From Bog-756 sp963776225 (GTDB lineage Bacteria; Actinomycetota; Acidimicrobiia; Acidimicrobiales; RAAP-2): DNA of 64,000 nucleotides. Made by a program: the position numbers and the translations under genes. Positions 32,001 to 39,824 of the stretch are shown here, one piece after another. The notes under the pieces were generated by a model, which did no database searches, had not been told where the DNA came from, and saw only the letters and a list, made by a program, of their open reading frames with translations. Position 1 is the first letter of the stretch; each line of letters opens with the position of its first letter. The stretch covers positions 124,001 through 188,000 of the forward strand of contig CAVZLL010000002.1 in NCBI GenBank assembly GCA_963776225.1. Reading direction: 5' to 3'.

Positions 32001-33571
32001 CCGCGCCGTCCGCGCCCGGTCGTGATGCCCCACGAGACGAGGTCGACCACGTCGTCGAACACCTCCCGGGTCAGCGCGCCGTACGGGGCCGCCGCGCGCA
32101 CCAGGTCGAAGAGCGTGTCGACCTCGCACTCCTCGGCTGCGGCGACCTCTGCCACCAGCTGCTGGGCGAGGATGTCGACCGGCGTGGACGGCGGGTGGAG
32201 CTCGTCGAGGTTCCCGGCACGCACCCCGGCCAGGAGCGCGGTGCACTCGACCAGCTCGTCGCGGGTGAGCGGGTAGAGACGGCCGGCAGGTGTCCCCTCC
32301 AGACGGTGGTTGGCCCGACCCACCCGCTGCAGGAAGGTGGCGATCGCCCGCGGCGACCCGATCTGGCAGACCAGCTCCACCGGACCGACGTCGATCCCGA
32401 GCTCGAGCGAGGCGGTGGCCACCAGGGCACGCAGGTCGCCGGCACGGAGGCGCTGCTCGACGATCCGGCGGCGGGCCGCCGACAGGCTGCCGTGGTGGGC
32501 GGCCACCTGCAGGGCCGCGTCGACCGGGTCGCCCTCACCACCCGGCCGGGTCCGCGCCACCTCCGGGAGCCCCTCGGCGCCGGGACTCTCGTCCGGGCCG
32601 TCCTCGTCCGGCGCACCCAGTCGCAGGGCGAGCTGATGGGCGACCCGCTCCGCCATCTTGCGGGTGTTCACGAAGACGAGGGTGGTCCGGTGGTCCAGGA
32701 CGTGGTCGGCGATCCGGTCGAGGACGTCCCCGAGCTGGGCCCCGCTGGCCACCGACTCGAGCTCGCTGTCGGGGAGCTCGATCGAGACGTCGAGGTCGCG
32801 TGCGTGACCGCAGTCGACGACGGTCGTCGGGCGAGCGGTGGGGTCGGCGCCCGAGAGGAGCCGGGCTACAACCGACAGGGGACGCTGGGTGGCCGAGAGC
32901 CCGATCCGCTGCACCTTGCCCCCGTGGGCGGCGACCAGGTGGGTCAACCGCTCGAGGGTGAGGGCCAGATGCGACCCGCGCTTGTCCCGGGCCAGGGTGT
33001 GGACCTCGTCGACGATGACCGTGTGGACGCCGGTCAGGATCGCCCGCGACGAGGCCGCGGTCAGCAGGAGATAGAGCGATTCCGGGGTGGTCACCAGCAG
33101 GTCGGGCGGGGATCGGCGCATCGCGGTCCGCTCGGCGGCCGGGGTGTCCCCGGTGCGGACGGCCACCGACAGCTCCGGTGCGGAGAGCCCGAGCCGGTCC
33201 GCCTCGGCGGAGATCCCGGCGAGAGGGATCTCCAGGTTCTCGCGCACGTCGACGGCGAGGGCCCGCAGCGGCGAGACGTAGACGACGCCGGGCCCGGCGG
33301 CCGGTGGTTCCGGCTCGTCCGTCGCCGCCAGGGTGTCCGGGATCGTCGCCGGGCAGGCGAGCGCCGCGGCGTGGGCGCGGTAGGCGGCGTCGATTGCCAC
33401 GAGGAACCCGGTCAGGGTCTTGCCGGTGCCGGTCGGCGATGCCACCAGCACGTCGCCCCCCTCCTGGATGCGCGGCCAGGCCGCGCGCTGGGGCTGGGTC
33501 GGCCCGGCGGGGAAGCGGCGGTCGAACCAGCTGGCCACCGCCGGATGGAACGTGCGGAGAATCGGGTCCAC
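29099..33571 (-). CDS. Lhr-type ATP-dependent DNA helicase (large form)
   Basis: A 1490-residue superfamily 2 helicase. Walker A is ASPTGTGKT (about residue 45). The DEVH box follows (VIVDEVHTLARDKRGSHLAL), then GLSATQRPL, VFVNTRKMAERVAHQL and QRVGRANHRLEGTPAGRL. The Lhr core with its winged-helix and beta-barrel domains occupies roughly the first 870 residues; the long C-terminal part (about 600 residues) resembles the extension of bacterial Lhr, which forms an oligomeric 3'-5' helicase induced by DNA damage in mycobacteria. The GTG at 33571 is the first start giving the family N-terminus. It is monocistronic. Confidence 0.93.
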   Translation of the reverse strand: MDPILRTFHPAVASWFDRRFPAGPTQPQRAAWPRIQEGGDVLVASPTGTGKTLTGFLVAIDAAYRAHAAALACPATIPDTLAATDEPEPPAAGPGVVYVSPLRALAVDVRENLEIPLAGISAEADRLGLSAPELSVAVRTGDTPAAERTAMRRSPPDLLVTTPESLYLLLTAASSRAILTGVHTVIVDEVHTLARDKRGSHLALTLERLTHLVAAHGGKVQRIGLSATQRPLSVVARLLSGADPTARPTTVVDCGHARDLDVSIELPDSELESVASGAQLGDVLDRIADHVLDHRTTLVFVNTRKMAERVAHQLALRLGAPDEDGPDESPGAEGLPEVARTRPGGEGDPVDAALQVAAHHGSLSAARRRIVEQRLRAGDLRALVATASLELGIDVGPVELVCQIGSPRAIATFLQRVGRANHRLEGTPAGRLYPLTRDELVECTALLAGVRAGNLDELHPPSTPVDILAQQLVAEVAAAEECEVDTLFDLVRAAAPYGALTREVFDDVVDLVSWGITTGRGRRGAHLHHDAVNGRLRARRGARLAALTSGGAIPETGDYRVVLDPEGTTVGSVHEDFAVEATAGDIFLLGTHSWRVAKVETGVVRVSDAGDLPPSIPFWLGEAPARTAELSDEVSALRAALEPLLAAGDGEGARTLVRARAGVSEEVAAQVAAYLGAGLAALGALPTRDRLVIERVFDEVEGSQLIVHAPYGGRVNRALGLALRKRFCVSFDFELQAAADDDTVVLSLGPQHSFPLSDVPRMLQSRTAPEVLTQAVLPHPMLGARWRWNLTRALVVPRSRGGKRRPIHLQRMEADDLLAAAWPALAACQENAGAGPVGVPDHVLVRQTIHDCLTEPLDATGLVALLEDLESGKVAVHCVESVEPSPLSHGILTGKPYTYLDGAPLEERRSRAVPVPRGLPALGPSGLPDGLPVDPSELGPLDGAAAAEVLDQVQPRPRGTDELHDLLLSLVLARPVAAWRHWFEELAADGRALVVGSSWAATERRARAEELAASLDDPMVDSDEALAECVRGHLEVAGPVSVEELVSEGELPAGTLRGAPLPVGRARSGLARLEASGSAIALPDGRWCARHLLVRLHAASRSRRRRRVEAATIGELVRFVACWQHVAAGTQAEGRAGLLSVIEQLQGIEVAAGEWERRVLPSRVAGYDPRWLDELCLSGEVTWGRLTPRPDQSRPEQGGTGDGSGGEHAARRGSATPSPATPLAIVTREDMPWMLAAVRTGEGPAEPTHGAAAEVLAVLRERGACFRSELAPATGRLSTDADEGLWDLVARGLVTADAFSAVRSLLSSRTRGVPGRGRAATRRAGLGRRRAAIGTGVGEGRWSLLPDPDVQAGAPVTGPPAEELAEAVAWQLLARWGVVCWELWAREPYRVPWRDVIRALRRLEARGQALGGRFVAGLSGEQYASPDAAALLAEVRRDPSRGAEVTIAGADPLNLTGGVLEGPRVPSVRHREVSYRDGLPAASGVAVPAG

Positions 33572-33738
33572 GGGTGCAGTCCACCCTAGAGGTGTGACCG
33601 GGCCTCCCGCTCGAACGTGCGGGTCGACACACCCATGATCGGAGGGAAGTTACCCCCCGGTAAGCTGCAAGGCCGTCGAGGCCCGTTGAGCTGAAGGTTC
33701 CGCCGCCGGATGTTCCGGGCCTCGGCAACTGGCCCAGC

Positions 33739-33744
33739 TAGTCT
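33739..33744 (+). promoter_or_regulatory. Candidate -10 box of the unknown membrane protein gene (leaderless)
   Basis: TAGTCT, 6 nt before the ATG at 33751. Confidence 0.45.
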
Positions 33745-33750
33745 CGCCAA

Positions 33751-34362
33751 ATGGCGGTCGGTGTTGAGGGTCAGACCCTGGTGGACTGGGGCTGCATAGT
33801 GTTGGCTCTGGCCGTTGTAGGGCTGATCGTTGCGGTCGTCATCGTCGCCGACCGGGCACCTGTGCTCCCCGTGGCGGAATCAGATGGCTCCGAGGATGAC
33901 CCACCCAAGAAGAGGGCCAAGTGGCATGAGAGGGACTATCCACCGCCCTGGATCGTCAGAGTTGGAACGATCCCAACAGTCATCGTGGGTATCCTGCTCT
34001 TTCGCATTGCAGCTGGCTGCGGTGGCACCGGGCAAGGGGCTTGCCCGGGATATGCCCTGGCCAACCCATGGATTCTTCGTGGCGAAAGGGGAGCCGCTGC
34101 GCTCCTTGGGATGATGTTCCTCTTGCTCGTCGTCTGTCGGTTAGGTATTCAGGGACGACTGCCCGACCGGATAAGTAAGGATGGACCCGAGTGGGACTCC
34201 ACGGCCGTCAGTGCCTCCCAGCAGGGAATAGACACTCTTGACGGGATTGTCAAGGACAACGCGAGAGCCGTCAAGCGGTTGAGCGCATCCACGAGGAAAT
34301 CGTTTGAGCTTGTGTCAGCCGATATCGACAAGCTGAAAAATGCGGCAGGACAGGTAGGATAG
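33751..34362 (+). CDS. Hypothetical membrane protein
   Basis: A 203-residue protein I do not recognise. The N-terminus holds a hydrophobic helix (CIVLALAVVGLIVAVVIVAD), then a charged loop (EDDPPKKRAKWHERDYPPP), two more hydrophobic segments (VGTIPTVIVGILLFRIA and AALLGMMFLLLVVCRLG), and a soluble C-terminal tail of about 65 residues with helical heptad character (VKRLSASTRKSFELVSADIDKLKN). Base composition is clearly less GC-rich than the surroundings. The next small gene starts 6 nt after its stop, so the two form a unit. Confidence 0.65.
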   Translation: MAVGVEGQTLVDWGCIVLALAVVGLIVAVVIVADRAPVLPVAESDGSEDDPPKKRAKWHERDYPPPWIVRVGTIPTVIVGILLFRIAAGCGGTGQGACPGYALANPWILRGERGAAALLGMMFLLLVVCRLGIQGRLPDRISKDGPEWDSTAVSASQQGIDTLDGIVKDNARAVKRLSASTRKSFELVSADIDKLKNAAGQVG

Positions 34363-34368
34363 GAAACG

Positions 34369-34524
34369 ATGACGAACGAACTGACCAGGCAACTCGAGGA
34401 AATGGACGACATTGCCAATTCCGTTTCGCCGGACAATCCGGCAGTTCAGCGTCAGTATGAACGCGTTCAAGAGGCAGTCGACACGCTCGGGAGAATTGCC
34501 CAGCATCGGGCAGCATCCGCCTGA
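34369..34524 (+). CDS. Small hypothetical protein (51 residues), coupled to the upstream membrane protein
   Basis: The ATG at 34369 lies 6 nt after the previous stop with AGGA in the gap as a Shine-Dalgarno. The product MTNELTRQLEEMDDIANSVS, then NPAVQRQYERVQEAVDTLGR, looks like two helices and could pair with the helical tail of the upstream protein. Codon use is like that gene's. No family is recognised. Its end borders the decayed transposase remnant on the other strand. Confidence 0.5.
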   Translation: MTNELTRQLEEMDDIANSVSPDNPAVQRQYERVQEAVDTLGRIAQHRAASA

Positions 34525-34531
34525 TCTTGCA

Positions 34532-34965
34532 TCATCCTGCCGTCAATGGCTTGTAGCTCAGCCGCCGTCCCGCAGCCCTGATCCCCAATGGCCTGCAACC
34601 GCACTGGATCGGACCGCTTGCAGGTGGAGCGCTGAAAGGCGAACTCGTTGACGTAGCGGTGCAAGTGCTCGGGGCTGAGGTGGTGGTGGGTTCCGTCAAT
34701 TGACCGTGAGCTGAGAGAAGAATCCTCGGCCTGGTTGGTGCTGACGTTGCCCCGCACATACTCGCCGTCACGGTGGTTGACGGTCGCGTGGGCCTGGAAT
34801 CGCTTGCCGGATTCCATGTAGGACTTCGACTCATCCGTGTGAAGGACGCTGTTTGCAACGTCGACATTCTTGCTGAGGAACTTGCCGACGTTGCCCCTGG
34901 TGGCCGAGTTCACCACTTCGGTCCGGATCTCACCGGGACGAGAAAGTGAAACTCGACCTGGAGCC
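34532..34965 (-). mobile_element. Decayed C-terminal part of an IS1595 (ISXO2-like) transposase
   Basis: On the minus strand: EIRTEVVNSATRGNVGKFLS, LHTDESKSYMESGKRF, ATVNHRDGEYVRGNVSTNQA, then SRSIDGTHHHLSPEHLHRYV and NEFAFQRSTCK. This is the end of an ISXO2-like DDE transposase, with the Asp of TDE and the Glu of QAED visible. The residues around SSLSSRSIDG are rearranged, and the natural end GRRLSYKPLTAG lies in a different frame ending at 34532. The N-terminal half is missing and no terminal inverted repeats were found. Confidence 0.75.
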
Positions 34966-34985
34966 GGACGAGGCGATCAAACTCG

Positions 34986-35282
34986 TCATGGAGAGCGGGG
35001 GACACTCCGAAGATGGTGCCGAGCCCAAACCCCCCGACACCCAGCCCGAATCTCGCTGACAAAGAAGGGCAGGCAGAGCAGCGCTCTTGGGAGGATGCAA
35101 ACCGAGACGAACCAAACGGGCTCACCGTTGAGGTGGGCGTAATGGACGATCGTCCAAGCCGTACCAGCTGAGACTGGCACAAGAACCCACTTGAGGGCGA
35201 TGGGTCCGATCCACGCCAACACGCTCGCGTTCGCGATCCAGCCCCATGCTCGCTTCAGGCCGCTTGGCTTTTCTGCCTCCAT
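34986..35282 (-). CDS. Possible small membrane protein
   Basis: A 98-residue frame from ATG 35282: MEAEKPSGLKRAWGWIANAS followed by hydrophobic stretches (VLAWIGPIALKWVLVPVSAG, VWFVSVCILPRALLCLPFFV) and a short basic end that looks out of frame (GVWARHHLRSVPRSP). No Shine-Dalgarno or leaderless box is clear. It lies in the lower-GC patch beside the transposase remnant and may be a remnant itself. No family recognised. Confidence 0.3.
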   Translation of the reverse strand: MEAEKPSGLKRAWGWIANASVLAWIGPIALKWVLVPVSAGTAWTIVHYAHLNGEPVWFVSVCILPRALLCLPFFVSEIRAGCRGVWARHHLRSVPRSP

Positions 35283-35483
35283 GCCCAAATCATCTGCCTG
35301 TGGCTAGCGACGTTCAAGCCCGCGATCAATGGGTTTGTCAACCCGCCCATCACCCTCGGACCCCGGCACGAAGACCGCCAGCCCCACGAAGACACGGCTG
35401 TGACCAGGGAGAACAGAAATCAGAAACCAATTTCGAGAAATTGCTCAAGTTCGGCATCCGGGGTGCCGATGTGGTGGGAGGGC
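35283..35483. other. Intergenic stretch with no gene I can support
   Basis: About 200 bp at the edge of the lower-GC patch. One plus-strand frame contains the protein-like segment QKSETNFEKLLKFGIRGADV before it runs into the antisense of the SDR gene, so it may be the cut end of a lost gene. No start or promoter is visible. Confidence 0.3.
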
Positions 35484-36305
35484 CTATCGCGGGCGCAATC
35501 CCGGATGGCTCCTCGCCACGATCGGGACGATGACGCTGCGGGGGGAGATCCCGGCGACCACCGCGGTGATCCGGTTGGCGGCGCCGGGGATGACCACGGC
35601 ACGGTTGGCGTCCATCCCCCGGACGGCGGCGGCGGCCACCTCGCCGGCCGGGACCCACATCACCCTGGGCAACGCCGACACGGCTTCTTCCTCGTCGAAT
35701 CCGGCGGTGGCCGCGAACCGGGTCTCCACCGGGCCGGGGCACAGCGCGGTCACCGTGACACCGTGCGGCCGGAGCTCCTCGCGGATCGCGTAGCTGTACG
35801 AGAGCACGAACGCCTTCGAAGCGCCGTAGGCCGCCTGCCCGGGGATCGGTTGGAAGGCCGCGGTCGACGCGACGTTGAGCACCACGCCGCTCCGACGTTC
35901 GACCATCCCGGGCGTGAAGAGGGCGCAGAGATGGACCACCGCCTCCACGTCGGTCCGGACCATCGCCACCTCACGGGTGGGATCGGACCGGTGGACCGGA
36001 CCCACCGTCGAGAAGCCGGCGTTGTTGACCAGCACGTTGACCGCGAGGTCGCGCTCGGCGATCCGGGCGGGCAGCGACGCGCGCTCGGCTTCGTCGGTCA
36101 GGTCGCACACGATCCACTCGGCGCGCACCCCGTGCGCTGCGGCCAGTCGCTCGGCGAGCTCGCGCAGGCGGGACTCGGTCCGGGCCACCAGGGTCACCCC
36201 GAGACCGCGCGAGGCGAGCTGGCCGGCGATCTCCTCGCCGATCCCCGACGACGCCCCGGTCACCAGGCAGGTCCGGTCGGGGCGGGGGCTCGGGATGCTG
36301 CTCAT
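35484..36305 (-). CDS. SDR-family NAD(P)-dependent oxidoreductase
   Basis: A 273-residue short-chain dehydrogenase. The glycine motif is TCLVTGASSGIGEEIAGQLA, then VLVNNAGFSTVG. The catalytic Ser lies in VVLNVASTAAFQPIPGQ, and Tyr and Lys in AAYGASKAFVLSYSYA. The hydrophobic C-terminus (NRITAVVAGISPRSVIVPIV) resembles the DltE/YqjQ group of SDRs that act on lipid-like substrates. Substrate unknown. It appears monocistronic. Confidence 0.9.
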   Translation of the reverse strand: MSSIPSPRPDRTCLVTGASSGIGEEIAGQLASRGLGVTLVARTESRLRELAERLAAAHGVRAEWIVCDLTDEAERASLPARIAERDLAVNVLVNNAGFSTVGPVHRSDPTREVAMVRTDVEAVVHLCALFTPGMVERRSGVVLNVASTAAFQPIPGQAAYGASKAFVLSYSYAIREELRPHGVTVTALCPGPVETRFAATAGFDEEEAVSALPRVMWVPAGEVAAAAVRGMDANRAVVIPGAANRITAVVAGISPRSVIVPIVARSHPGLRPR

Positions 36306-36401
36306 CGACCGGAAGGGTTGGACATGGGACGGAGCGTAGGCGGGTGGCCGGGGCGGTGCCCGGGCGCACCGCCCCGGCGGACCGGGGCGGGCGGGCCGGG
36401 T

Positions 36402-37637
36402 TCAGGCGCGGCCGGACAGGCTGTAGACCGCACGCGCCCGGTACCGCAACGGGGGCTCGTCGAGCTCCTCGAGGTAGTGGGCCACCCATCCGGCCACCCG
36501 CGCCACGGTGAAGAGGGTCTGCCCCGCGTCCGGGCCGAGCCCGGCCGCCCAGGCCACCGCGGCCAGTCCGAGGTCGACGTTGGGCGGCGGGAGATCCGCC
36601 TCGGCAGCGAGATCCACCAGCGAGCGCACCAGCTCCCGCTCCCCCGGCGTGGCCAGCGCGCCGAAGAGACCGTCCAGCACGGCGTAGCGGGCGTCCCCCG
36701 AGTCGTAGACCATGTGCCCGAACCCCGGCAGCATCCCGCCGAACCGGAGTGCGTCGGCCACCGCTCGCTCCAACCCGTCGGCGGCCGCGTCGGACAGCAG
36801 GCCGTGCACCAGGCGGCTCGCCCCGCCGTGCAGCCGGCCGGCGAGGGTACCCAGCCCGGCGAGCACCGCGTCGTAGACGTCGGCGCGGGTCGATGCGGCC
36901 ACCCGCACCGCGACCGTCGAGGTGGCCAGCTCGTGGTCGGCGAGCAACACCAGCGCCGCGTTGCAGGCGCGGACCACCGTCTCGCCGGGGGACGGGGTGA
37001 GCCGCGCCGCCAGCCTCCCGGCGATCGAGCCCTCGACGACCCGTCCGCCGTCGAGGACCAGCAGGGGCGCCCGGTCGTCGACGCGCACCGCGCCGGGCGG
37101 TTCGAGCGAGGCGATCATCGACGCGACGATCCGCCGGGCCACCCGGACCACCGCGGAGGGGCGCAGGTCGCTCCGGAGCGGGTCGGAGCCGCCCGCCATC
37201 ACCACCGCCCAGCGCATGCGGTCCGCCGCGGTGAACGGAGGTGCCGGCCCGAGATCGGCGGGCTCCCAGGCACCCGGCGCCGACCCGGCGGCCGACCCGG
37301 CGGCCCACCCGGCGGCCCACCCACCCCAGAGAAGTCCGGCCACCTCTTCGTAGGAGGCGCTCGTCGCCAGCTCGGTGGCACGGATCCCCCGGTAGAGCGG
37401 CCCGCCGTCGGTGAGCTGGGTGACTGCGGTGGTGATGGTGGCCATCCGGGTCTCCACGCTCCTGGCCTGCCGTGACCGGCGGGCGAGACGCTCCACGTCG
37501 TCGACCGAGAACAGGCTGTGCCTCCCACCGGGCTCGGGGTGGGAGACGAGGAGCCCCCTGCTCACGTAGGCGTAGAGGGTCGTCACCTTGACCCCGAGCC
37601 GACGGGCGGCCTCGTCGCTGCGGAGCATGCGGTCCAT
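36402..37637 (-). CDS. Citrate synthase-like protein with N-terminal helix-turn-helix
   Basis: A 411-residue fusion. Residues 1-65 form a MerR/excisionase-type HTH (MLRSDEAARRLGVKVTTLYA, then SRGLLVSHPEPGGRHSLFSV). The rest is a citrate synthase fold: RLHGGASRLVHGLL (first catalytic His), PGFGHMVYDSGDARY (second His) and PPPNVDLGLAAVAWAAG (Asp). All three catalytic positions are present, although the usual Arg of GHRVY is Met. ATG 37637 is chosen because GGGAGGAG lies just upstream. It is divergent from a CBS-citrate synthase fusion; it may combine DNA binding with sensing of acyl-CoA or oxaloacetate. That dual role is inference. Confidence 0.85.
   Translation of the reverse strand: MDRMLRSDEAARRLGVKVTTLYAYVSRGLLVSHPEPGGRHSLFSVDDVERLARRSRQARSVETRMATITTAVTQLTDGGPLYRGIRATELATSASYEEVAGLLWGGWAAGWAAGSAAGSAPGAWEPADLGPAPPFTAADRMRWAVVMAGGSDPLRSDLRPSAVVRVARRIVASMIASLEPPGAVRVDDRAPLLVLDGGRVVEGSIAGRLAARLTPSPGETVVRACNAALVLLADHELATSTVAVRVAASTRADVYDAVLAGLGTLAGRLHGGASRLVHGLLSDAAADGLERAVADALRFGGMLPGFGHMVYDSGDARYAVLDGLFGALATPGERELVRSLVDLAAEADLPPPNVDLGLAAVAWAAGLGPDAGQTLFTVARVAGWVAHYLEELDEPPLRYRARAVYSLSGRA
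37275..37322. repeat. Four 12-bp tandem repeats inside the HTH-citrate synthase gene
   Basis: Four near-identical 12-bp units encode a WAAG-WAAG-SAAG-SAPG stretch in the protein, at an expected loop of the citrate synthase fold. This is probably slippage expansion. Confidence 0.7.
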
Positions 37638-37755
37638 GGGCTCCTCCCCGAGCGGTGACATTGACTTGATCAATATTTACACCACCGAGGGATCCGTCCA
37701 CACTGGGGGGAGAGGTCCGCCGACCTCGGAGATCCGCAGACCACGAGGAGCCCGC
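37638..37755. promoter_or_regulatory. Divergent promoter region between the two citrate synthase genes
   Basis: A 118-bp region with an AT-rich island at about 37660-37685 in otherwise GC-rich sequence. It contains TTGACT and a perfect 8-bp palindrome TTGATCAA at 37668-37675. Both flanking genes have Shine-Dalgarno sequences, so transcripts with leaders probably start here in both directions. The HTH of the minus-strand gene is the obvious candidate to bind it. Confidence 0.4.
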
Positions 37756-39276
37756 ATGACCCCGACCGCCGTCCAGGAGCTCATGTCGTCTCCCCCGGTC
37801 ACCTGCCCGGCCGACATCTCCCTGGCCGAGGCGACCACCCTGATGCACGACCGCCGCATCGGATCGCTGGTGGTGACCGAGGGCCACCGGCTGGTCGGGA
37901 TCGTGACCGAGCGCGACCTGCTGCGGGCGGCCGCCGGGCGGGTCGACCCGGGCCGCGAGCCGGTGCGCCGCTGGATGACCGCCGACCCCGACGTGCTCGG
38001 ACCGCAGGAGGAGGTCGGCGCGGCCTGGTCGGGCCTCACCCACCACCACTACCGCCACCTCCCGGTCGTCGACGGCGACCACCTGGTCGGGGTGGTCTCG
38101 CTCCGGGACCTGCTGACCGTCGCCCAGATCCGTCCCGCTGCCGAGGCCGGCGGCGAGGTGCCGCACGGGCTCGAAGGGGTGGTCGTCGCCGAGACCGCGG
38201 TCGGCGACGTGCGCGGCCGGGAGGGCTTCTACCACTACCGCGAGTACGCGGCCACCGAGCTGGCCGCCCACCGCTCCCTCGAGGACGTCTGGCAGCTCCT
38301 GTTCGACGGCGCCCTGCCCGACCCGGAGGCGGCCGCACGCTTCGCCGAGGAGGTGCGCGCCCGACGGGCCCTTCCGTCCGGGCTCTCCTCGCTGCTCCCG
38401 CGGATCGCCCCGCTCGGGGGCCCACTGGAGGCGCTGCGGACCGGGATCTCGCTCCTCGGGAGCGAGCTCGGCTGGCCACCGAGCCACGACATCGGGCCCG
38501 AGGAGCTGCGGTTCGAGGCCCTGACCCTCTGCGCGGTGGTGCCCACCCTGCTGACCGCGGTGCACCGGCTCCGGCACGGCCTCGAGCCGGTGCCCCCGCG
38601 GGACGACCTCTCCTACGCCGCCAACTACCTCTGGATGCTCAACGGCAGGGAGGCTCCGCCCGACCACGTCCGGGCCATCGAGCAGTACCTCGTCCTGACC
38701 ATCGACCACGGGTTCAACGCCTCCACCTTCACCGCCCGGGTGATCACCTCGACCGGTGCCGACCTGGCCGCAGCCGTCTGCGGCGCGATCGGCGCCCTCT
38801 CCGGACCGCTGCACGGCGGGGCCCCGAGCCGCGCGCTCGACATGCTGGACGACATCGGCACCGCCGACCGGGCCGAGGCGTGGATCCGCGGGGCCGTCGG
38901 CCGCGGCGACCGGATCATGGGCTTCGGCCACCGCGTGTACAAGACCGACGACCCGCGCTCGGTCTTCCTCCGCGGGGTGGCCCGCTCGCTCGGCGGTCCG
39001 CTGGTCGAGTTCGCCGAGGAGGTCGAACGGACCGCGGTCGAGGTGCTCGCAGACCTCAAGCCCGGCCGGGAGCTCTACACCAACGTCGAGTTCTTCGCCG
39101 GGGTGGTCATGCACACCTGCGGGATCCCCCGCGAGATGTTCACGCCGACCTTCGCCTCGAGCCGGACCATCGGCTGGGCGGCCCACGTCATGGAGCAGGC
39201 CGCCGACAACCGGCTCATCCGTCCGGCCGCCCGCTACGTCGGGCCGTCGGCTCCCCGGCCGGTCCCGGTGGCCTGA
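37756..39276 (+). CDS. CBS-domain pair fused to citrate synthase
   Basis: A 506-residue fusion. Residues 1-130 are two CBS domains (VQELMSSPPVTCPADISLAE, RIGSLVVTEGHRLVGIVTER, then HLPVVDGDHLVGVVSLRDLL), which usually bind adenine nucleotides. The rest is a citrate or methylcitrate synthase: LSGPLHGGAPSRALDML (His), MGFGHRVYKTDDPRSVFLR (His) and LYTNVEFFAGVVMH, where Glu stands at the usual Asp position, as in some actinobacterial homologues I recall. ATG 37756 has GAGGAG upstream. Nucleotide control of an acyl-CoA condensing enzyme is the natural reading. The divergent neighbour is a second, HTH-bearing citrate synthase. Confidence 0.9.
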   Translation: MTPTAVQELMSSPPVTCPADISLAEATTLMHDRRIGSLVVTEGHRLVGIVTERDLLRAAAGRVDPGREPVRRWMTADPDVLGPQEEVGAAWSGLTHHHYRHLPVVDGDHLVGVVSLRDLLTVAQIRPAAEAGGEVPHGLEGVVVAETAVGDVRGREGFYHYREYAATELAAHRSLEDVWQLLFDGALPDPEAAARFAEEVRARRALPSGLSSLLPRIAPLGGPLEALRTGISLLGSELGWPPSHDIGPEELRFEALTLCAVVPTLLTAVHRLRHGLEPVPPRDDLSYAANYLWMLNGREAPPDHVRAIEQYLVLTIDHGFNASTFTARVITSTGADLAAAVCGAIGALSGPLHGGAPSRALDMLDDIGTADRAEAWIRGAVGRGDRIMGFGHRVYKTDDPRSVFLRGVARSLGGPLVEFAEEVERTAVEVLADLKPGRELYTNVEFFAGVVMHTCGIPREMFTPTFASSRTIGWAAHVMEQAADNRLIRPAARYVGPSAPRPVPVA

Positions 39277-39824
39277 GCCGCCGCCTCCGGGCCCGGGCCG
39301 TCCCGAGACGGGCCGAGGCGCGGGATCGGGCGCTCCTCGATCCCGCGCAGGTGGAGGGCACGACGTTCGAAGCGCCATCCGCCCTCCGTCCGCACGTACA
39401 CGTCGGCATACCGCAGGTACCAGACGGTGTCGGTGCCGGGAGCGTCGCCGCCCCCCGGGTCCGTGCGTGCGGCGAGGTGGTGGGCCACGCCGATCACCTC
39501 GCCGGAGGCAGCGTCCGCGTCGATCTCGTAGCTGGTCCGGCCCACCCGGTGATGGGTCGCATGGAAGCGGGCGAGGCCGGACGGGACCCGTCGCAGCGAC
39601 CGGTGGCCACGCCGGCAGATCACCGGATCGGGCCCGGCCGCCGGATCGGGCACCCAGAGCTCACCCTCGGGGAGGAAGAGCGCGGCGAACCCCGCACCGT
39701 CGAGGGTGTCGACCGCAGCGGCGTAGCCGGTCGAGAGCCGGCGGAGCGAGCGCTCGTCCCCTGGCGCTCCGTTCACCGGACCGGCCGGTGTCACCCGGCC
39801 GCCGAGTCCACCCGTTTCAACCAC
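39234..39824 (-). CDS. NTF2/SnoaL-like domain protein
   Basis: A protein of up to 196 residues with one cone-shaped alpha+beta barrel domain: LRRLSTGYAAAVDTLDGAGF, AALFLPEGELWVPDP, FHATHHRVGRTSYEIDADAA and YLRYADVYVRTEGGWRFERR. Members include dehydratases, isomerases and non-catalytic proteins; the HATHHR segment suits a catalytic His. The GTG at 39824 overlaps the LLM gene stop by 8 nt; a later GTG at 39794 is possible. Its 3' end overlaps the convergent CBS-citrate synthase by 43 nt. It is probably a pathway partner of the LLM enzyme. Confidence 0.8.
   Translation of the reverse strand: MVETGGLGGRVTPAGPVNGAPGDERSLRRLSTGYAAAVDTLDGAGFAALFLPEGELWVPDPAAGPDPVICRRGHRSLRRVPSGLARFHATHHRVGRTSYEIDADAASGEVIGVAHHLAARTDPGGGDAPGTDTVWYLRYADVYVRTEGGWRFERRALHLRGIEERPIPRLGPSRDGPGPEAAAQATGTGRGADGPT

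Noticed and set aside
30179..33589. Plus-strand open frame of more than 1100 codons
   Set aside because: It is antisense to the clear Lhr helicase frame and has no family motifs; long antisense frames are expected at this GC content.
35971..39378. Minus-strand open frame of about 1135 codons
   Set aside because: Runs antisense to the CBS-citrate synthase and out of frame through two other well-supported genes.
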